Assembly (NCBI GenBank): GCA_003233615.1
Contig: QIMB01000160.1
Coordinates: forward strand, 1-8,345
Source of the DNA: Nitrospirota bacterium
GTDB lineage: Bacteria; Nitrospirota; Nitrospiria; Nitrospirales; UBA8639
Direction of reading: 5' to 3'
DNA: 8,345 bases
This document shows positions 5,757-8,345 of this stretch, in pieces. A model generated the notes under the pieces. That model was not told where the DNA came from. It ran no database searches and saw nothing but the letters and a program-made list of their open reading frames with translations. The position numbers and the translations under genes were made by a program. Numbering within the stretch: position 1 is the first letter of the stretch; every line of letters starts with the position of its first letter.

Positions 5757-6016
5757 AGGCTTCCTCGCTTATACTTCATACACCCGTGTTGCAAAGGTAC
5801 GACCATAGATTGTCATGGGGAATAGAGAGCATATTTGGTCCGAACGATAAATGGAAAAGACAAGGAAGGAAAACCCGCTACTTCAAACAATGGTAGCACT
5901 CACTTCTGTATCACACAAGCTTTGTTGCACAGAGTCCGGGGTAGACCAGAAAAACACAAAAGAAGGCATAGTCGAGGAAAAGACTCCATGAGTGGCCCGA
6001 CGACGGCCGTTTTTAG
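5757..6016. other. Non-coding gap between two minus-strand genes
   Basis: These 260 nt lie between the unrecognised 300-residue gene and the membrane-anchored protein gene. Apart from the ribosome binding site and a weak candidate promoter for the latter (-10-like AGCATA on the plus strand at 5828-5833), I see no RNA gene, strong terminator or repeat. A 72-codon frame on the plus strand here has no ribosome binding site or coding character. Confidence 0.5.
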
Positions 6017-6919
6017 TTACGCATTGCCAACAGGGCGACTGACTCCAGCCTGAGCAAGTGAGACCACGACAGCGTATCGCTCTCCCACAATTCTCGTCAC
6101 ACGGTTCATATGCTTCGCCAATTCCTTGGCTTCATCTTGCGGAAGGTCTTTCCGAAATTGTGGGTGTAAGCCCCACCAGGTCTCGACTTCTTCCTCCCCT
6201 TGAACACGGGAAATGACACTGATGAGTTTAATGAGTGCTTCACCATTGACACCCTCCGGAGCGGCAAGAGGGGTAGCTGATCCTGTTTGTCTCTTCGTCG
6301 GAGCATCTGTGGATGTGGACGTATCGTCTTCAGCGGCTGTTGGAGATGAGGAAACGTCGTCTTTTGGCTTCGCCGCATCCTCGAAGAGACTTTTGAGAGC
6401 TGGCACAACAGCGACTCCACACAACAACGCCGCAGAGGTAATTTCCTTCTTGCCAGACGCCCCAGCTTTTGTCGCGACACGTTCTGAAAAAAACTGAAAA
6501 TATTGATCGCGTTCCTTCGTTTGATCGGTCACCACAAATTTAAATCGCTCATACACTTCACGACTTTCTGCCACTGTTTGTCCAACGGACAGCATGACTT
6601 CCATTTCATCAATTTCAGTCGAACTCAGGGAAGGAGCCAATACGGTCTGTAATTCATGCGTGACAGAATCTTCCAAATTGTTCATAAAGTCTTGCTGCGC
6701 CTTGATAGGAATATAAAAGGCCGAGAAGCGGTCCACCAAATTAAACAGCATGCGGAGAAATTCTAAATAAATGTCCCATTCCTGCTTTCGCTGTAGCTTC
6801 AGTGCCTGCTGTTGATCGGACCGTTTGATAAGGTTGACCGATTCACGTGACACGCTCATCATCGTATGAGCCAAATCTTTCAAAATACCGGAATAATTTT
6901 CTGTTGGGTTTTGTGCCAT
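6017..6919 (-). CDS. Uncharacterised 300-residue protein
   Basis: Not recognised as any named family. Residues 1-150 look almost entirely helical (ALKLQRKQEWDIYLEFLRML, then STEIDEMEVMLSVGQTVAES and a YERFKFVV stretch). Residues 161-178 are a weakly hydrophobic segment (SAALLCGVAVVPALKSLF), possibly a buried helix rather than a true membrane span. Residues 183-222 are an Asp/Ser/Thr/Pro-rich low-complexity linker. Residues 223-290 are a second helical domain (EALIKLISVISRVQGEEEVETWWGLHP ending near RIVGERYAVVVSLAQAG). AAGGA lies 8 nt before the ATG at 6917-6919. Upstream is the best -10 box in the window. It is divergent from the helicase gene, with which it may share regulation. There is no signal peptide, so it is probably cytoplasmic. 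Confidence 0.82.
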   Translation of the reverse strand: MAQNPTENYSGILKDLAHTMMSVSRESVNLIKRSDQQQALKLQRKQEWDIYLEFLRMLFNLVDRFSAFYIPIKAQQDFMNNLEDSVTHELQTVLAPSLSSTEIDEMEVMLSVGQTVAESREVYERFKFVVTDQTKERDQYFQFFSERVATKAGASGKKEITSAALLCGVAVVPALKSLFEDAAKPKDDVSSSPTAAEDDTSTSTDAPTKRQTGSATPLAAPEGVNGEALIKLISVISRVQGEEEVETWWGLHPQFRKDLPQDEAKELAKHMNRVTRIVGERYAVVVSLAQAGVSRPVGNA

Positions 6920-6947
6920 TCATGATTCCTTTGGTGAATATTGCCAG

Positions 6948-6977
6948 ATTATAACTGAGGGTTTGGAGACCTGTCCA
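6948..6977 (-). promoter_or_regulatory. Near-consensus promoter of the 300-residue protein gene
   Basis: Read on the minus strand, TGGACA (plus 6972-6977, five of six) is followed after 18 bp by a perfect TATAAT (plus 6948-6953). Transcription would start near 6941, giving a leader of about 22 nt with the ribosome binding site in it. Confidence 0.7.
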
Positions 6978-6995
6978 AGCCTCAATTCTACGGCG

Positions 6996-7024
6996 TTGCA
7001 ACCCACAACCACCTATGCTATACA
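6996..7024 (+). promoter_or_regulatory. Possible promoter of the helicase gene
   Basis: TTGCAA (6996-7001) and TATACA (7019-7024) are 17 bp apart, each matching four of six consensus bases. Transcription would start near 7031, about 59 nt before the ATG and just upstream of the palindrome at 7039-7053. Confidence 0.4.
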
Positions 7025-7038
7025 CGGCCAAACTCCTA

Positions 7039-7053
7039 TCAGTATGATACTGA
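7039..7053. promoter_or_regulatory. Perfect palindrome, candidate operator
   Basis: TCAGTATGATACTGA has perfect 7-bp arms around one central base. It lies in the divergent intergenic region, just downstream of the predicted helicase transcription start and upstream of the oppositely oriented promoter. Size and position fit a site for a dimeric repressor. It does not match the E. coli or Gram-positive LexA consensus that I know. It also contains the in-frame TGA that bounds the helicase reading frame upstream. Confidence 0.4.
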
Positions 7054-7089
7054 ATCACCAACCGCCTGTATCCGTATTTGGCTATATTT

Positions 7090-8345
7090 ATGGATTCGAC
7101 CTCTGAAAGTCACAAAACCTATGTCCTCAAGCGCCCGCTTGAAGGAGCGGTTCCTCCCCCGCTCTCCCGTAATTATGCAGAAGAACTCAATGCCCAACAG
7201 CTCGCAGCGGTCGAAGCGGTCGATGGCCCCGCTCTTGTCATTGCCGGAGCGGGTAGTGGAAAAACACGAACGTTGGTGTATCGAGTGGCCCGACTCATTG
7301 ATCTGGGTATCTCCCCCAGCTCCATTCTGCTCCTGACCTTTACCCGAAAAGCCGCACAGGAAATGCTGGAACGGGTGGGACTTCTCATTGGCCTTCGCAG
7401 CCAACAGGTCAGTGGAGGGACCTTTCACTCCATGGCCAATCTCCTCTTGCGCCGGTATGGGCAACCGGTTGGATTAGAGTCCGGATTCACGATTTTAGAT
7501 CGTGGTGATTCAGAGGATTTATTGAACCTCTTGCGTGGCCAAATTGGCCTGAATGACATGGGCAAACGTTTTCCGAGAAAACACACTATTGCAGCTATGT
7601 TTGGAAAAACTGCGAATACCTTGGAAAGCTTAGAAGACGTTGTCCTGGACGAATACAGTCATTTCGGAAATTTTTTGGACGAACTGACCAAACTCCAATC
7701 AGCCTATGAGACGGCCAAGCGGCAACGGCAATTAGTGGATTACGATGATCTACTCGTCAAGTTATTAGAACTGCTCGTTATCGACGAATATTCCAGAGAA
7801 ACCATCAGCCAGGCCTTTCGCTACATTTTGGTGGATGAATATCAGGACACGAATCGATTGCAAGCCTCATTGGTGCGTAATTTGGCTGCGACGCATCAAA
7901 ACGTCATGGTTGTTGGTGATGATTCGCAATCCATTTACGCCTTTCGCGGCGCAACGTTTCGCAACATCATGGAATTTCCAGATTTATTCCCTGGCACCAC
8001 CGTGTACAAATTGGAAGAAAACTATCGCAGTACGCAGCCGATCCTTCAACTCGCCAACAAACTTATAGCCGCTGCTCCGGAACGATACAGCAAAACGTTG
8101 TTTACAAGAAAAGAGGAAGGCCCATTACCGACCCTTGTCCAAGCCATGGGTGAAAACGCCCAATCACGTTTCATCGCGCAAAAGATCTTAGAACTGCGAG
8201 AAGAAGGCATCGCCCTAGATGAAATCGCCGTCTTGTTTCGATCCAGCTTTCATGCGTTTGATTTGGAATTGGAACTTACGCGCCGGGGGGTGCCCTTTAT
8301 CAAACGAGGCGGGTTCAAATTTATCGAAACCGCCCACGTCAAAGA
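7090..8345 (+). CDS. uvrD: UvrD/PcrA/Rep-type superfamily 1A DNA helicase, N-terminal part (3' truncated by window edge)
   Basis: The frame is open from ATG 7090 to the right edge (418 whole codons); the rest lies outside. The protein is an ATP-driven 3'-5' DNA translocase/helicase of repair or replication restart. Motifs in order: Q motif LNAQQLAAV (33-41), Walker A AGAGSGKT (52-59), motif Ia LLLTFTRKAAQEM (80-92), GGTFHSMA (about 118-125), Walker B VDEYQDTN (248-255), motif III VVGDDSQSIYAFRGA (274-288) and motif IV NYRST (311-315). All key residues are intact. About 32 residues precede the Q motif, more than in E. coli UvrD, beginning with YVLKRPLEGAVPPP at 11. No clear ribosome binding site precedes the ATG; an in-frame TTG at 7078 is the only upstream alternative before the TGA at 7051. 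UvrD, PcrA and Rep cannot be separated without the C-terminus. Confidence 0.95.
   Translation, partial: MDSTSESHKTYVLKRPLEGAVPPPLSRNYAEELNAQQLAAVEAVDGPALVIAGAGSGKTRTLVYRVARLIDLGISPSSILLLTFTRKAAQEMLERVGLLIGLRSQQVSGGTFHSMANLLLRRYGQPVGLESGFTILDRGDSEDLLNLLRGQIGLNDMGKRFPRKHTIAAMFGKTANTLESLEDVVLDEYSHFGNFLDELTKLQSAYETAKRQRQLVDYDDLLVKLLELLVIDEYSRETISQAFRYILVDEYQDTNRLQASLVRNLAATHQNVMVVGDDSQSIYAFRGATFRNIMEFPDLFPGTTVYKLEENYRSTQPILQLANKLIAAAPERYSKTLFTRKEEGPLPTLVQAMGENAQSRFIAQKILELREEGIALDEIAVLFRSSFHAFDLELELTRRGVPFIKRGGFKFIETAHVK

Noticed and set aside
5835..6053. A 72-codon plus-strand frame in the gap between minus-strand genes
   Set aside because: It starts with TTG, lacks a ribosome binding site, has an unstructured composition and runs into the end of the opposite-strand gene.
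6106..6480. A 124-codon minus-strand frame inside the 300-residue protein gene
   Set aside because: It overlaps the longer gene in another frame on the same strand; the longer frame has the promoter, RBS and more natural composition.
7039..7053. The 7039-7053 palindrome as a LexA box
   Set aside because: It lacks both the CTGT-N8-ACAG and GAAC-N4-GTTC layouts; kept only as an operator of unknown regulator.
7039..7464. A 141-codon minus-strand frame opposite the helicase start
   Set aside because: It is antisense to intact helicase motifs (Q motif, Walker A), with no RBS or recognisable protein features.
1..8345. CRISPR array, tRNA/rRNA genes, transposase, prophage or defence island
   Set aside because: I saw no regularly spaced repeats, no RNA-gene consensus and no recombinase, nuclease or toxin-antitoxin signatures; the helicase is of the housekeeping UvrD type.

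Overview
The window looks like ordinary chromosomal DNA from a Gram-negative-type bacterium. It has dense genes, strong Shine-Dalgarno sites, mostly readable sigma-70-like promoters, and no phage, transposase, CRISPR or RNA genes that I can see. The mix (MTA phosphorylase next to a PfkB-type kinase, a RodZ-like protein, a small periplasmic c-type cytochrome, a HEAT-repeat protein and a UvrD-type helicase) reminds me of Nitrospira-like (Nitrospirota) genomes. That assignment is an inference from gene content and protein style, not a database match.

Layout. Bases 1-188 hold the 3' end of miaA. It is followed by a two-gene plus-strand unit: 5'-methylthioadenosine phosphorylase (262-1176, GTG start chosen from its ribosome binding site) and, 5 nt later, a PfkB-family carbohydrate kinase (1182-2096). 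A 208-nt gap with a purine/pyrimidine-asymmetric imperfect palindrome leads to a RodZ-like membrane protein (2305-3177). Next comes a clear promoter, a structured leader of about 135 nt, a secreted mono-haem cytochrome c (3457-3927) and a 13-bp-stem terminator. A second palindromic repeat of the same kind (4019-4090) lies just before a promoter for a two-gene unit: a 67-residue strongly basic protein (4200-4403) and a HEAT-repeat protein with a strongly acidic N-terminus (4446-5315).

On the minus strand lie a small membrane-anchored protein (5328-5756, convergent with the HEAT gene) and an unrecognised 300-residue protein (6017-6919). The latter has a near-consensus promoter in a divergent intergenic region. 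On the other side of that region a UvrD/PcrA-type helicase gene (7090 to the window end) runs off the right edge. A perfect 7+1+7 palindrome sits between the divergent starts and may be an operator.

The genes do not form one pathway. The supported functional links are the MTAP-kinase pair (methylthioadenosine/nucleoside salvage) and the basic/acidic protein pair (possible partners). I found no convincing large novel system. The best leads are the charge-complementary pair, the cytochrome leader, the divergent-promoter palindrome and the dispersed intergenic palindromes.
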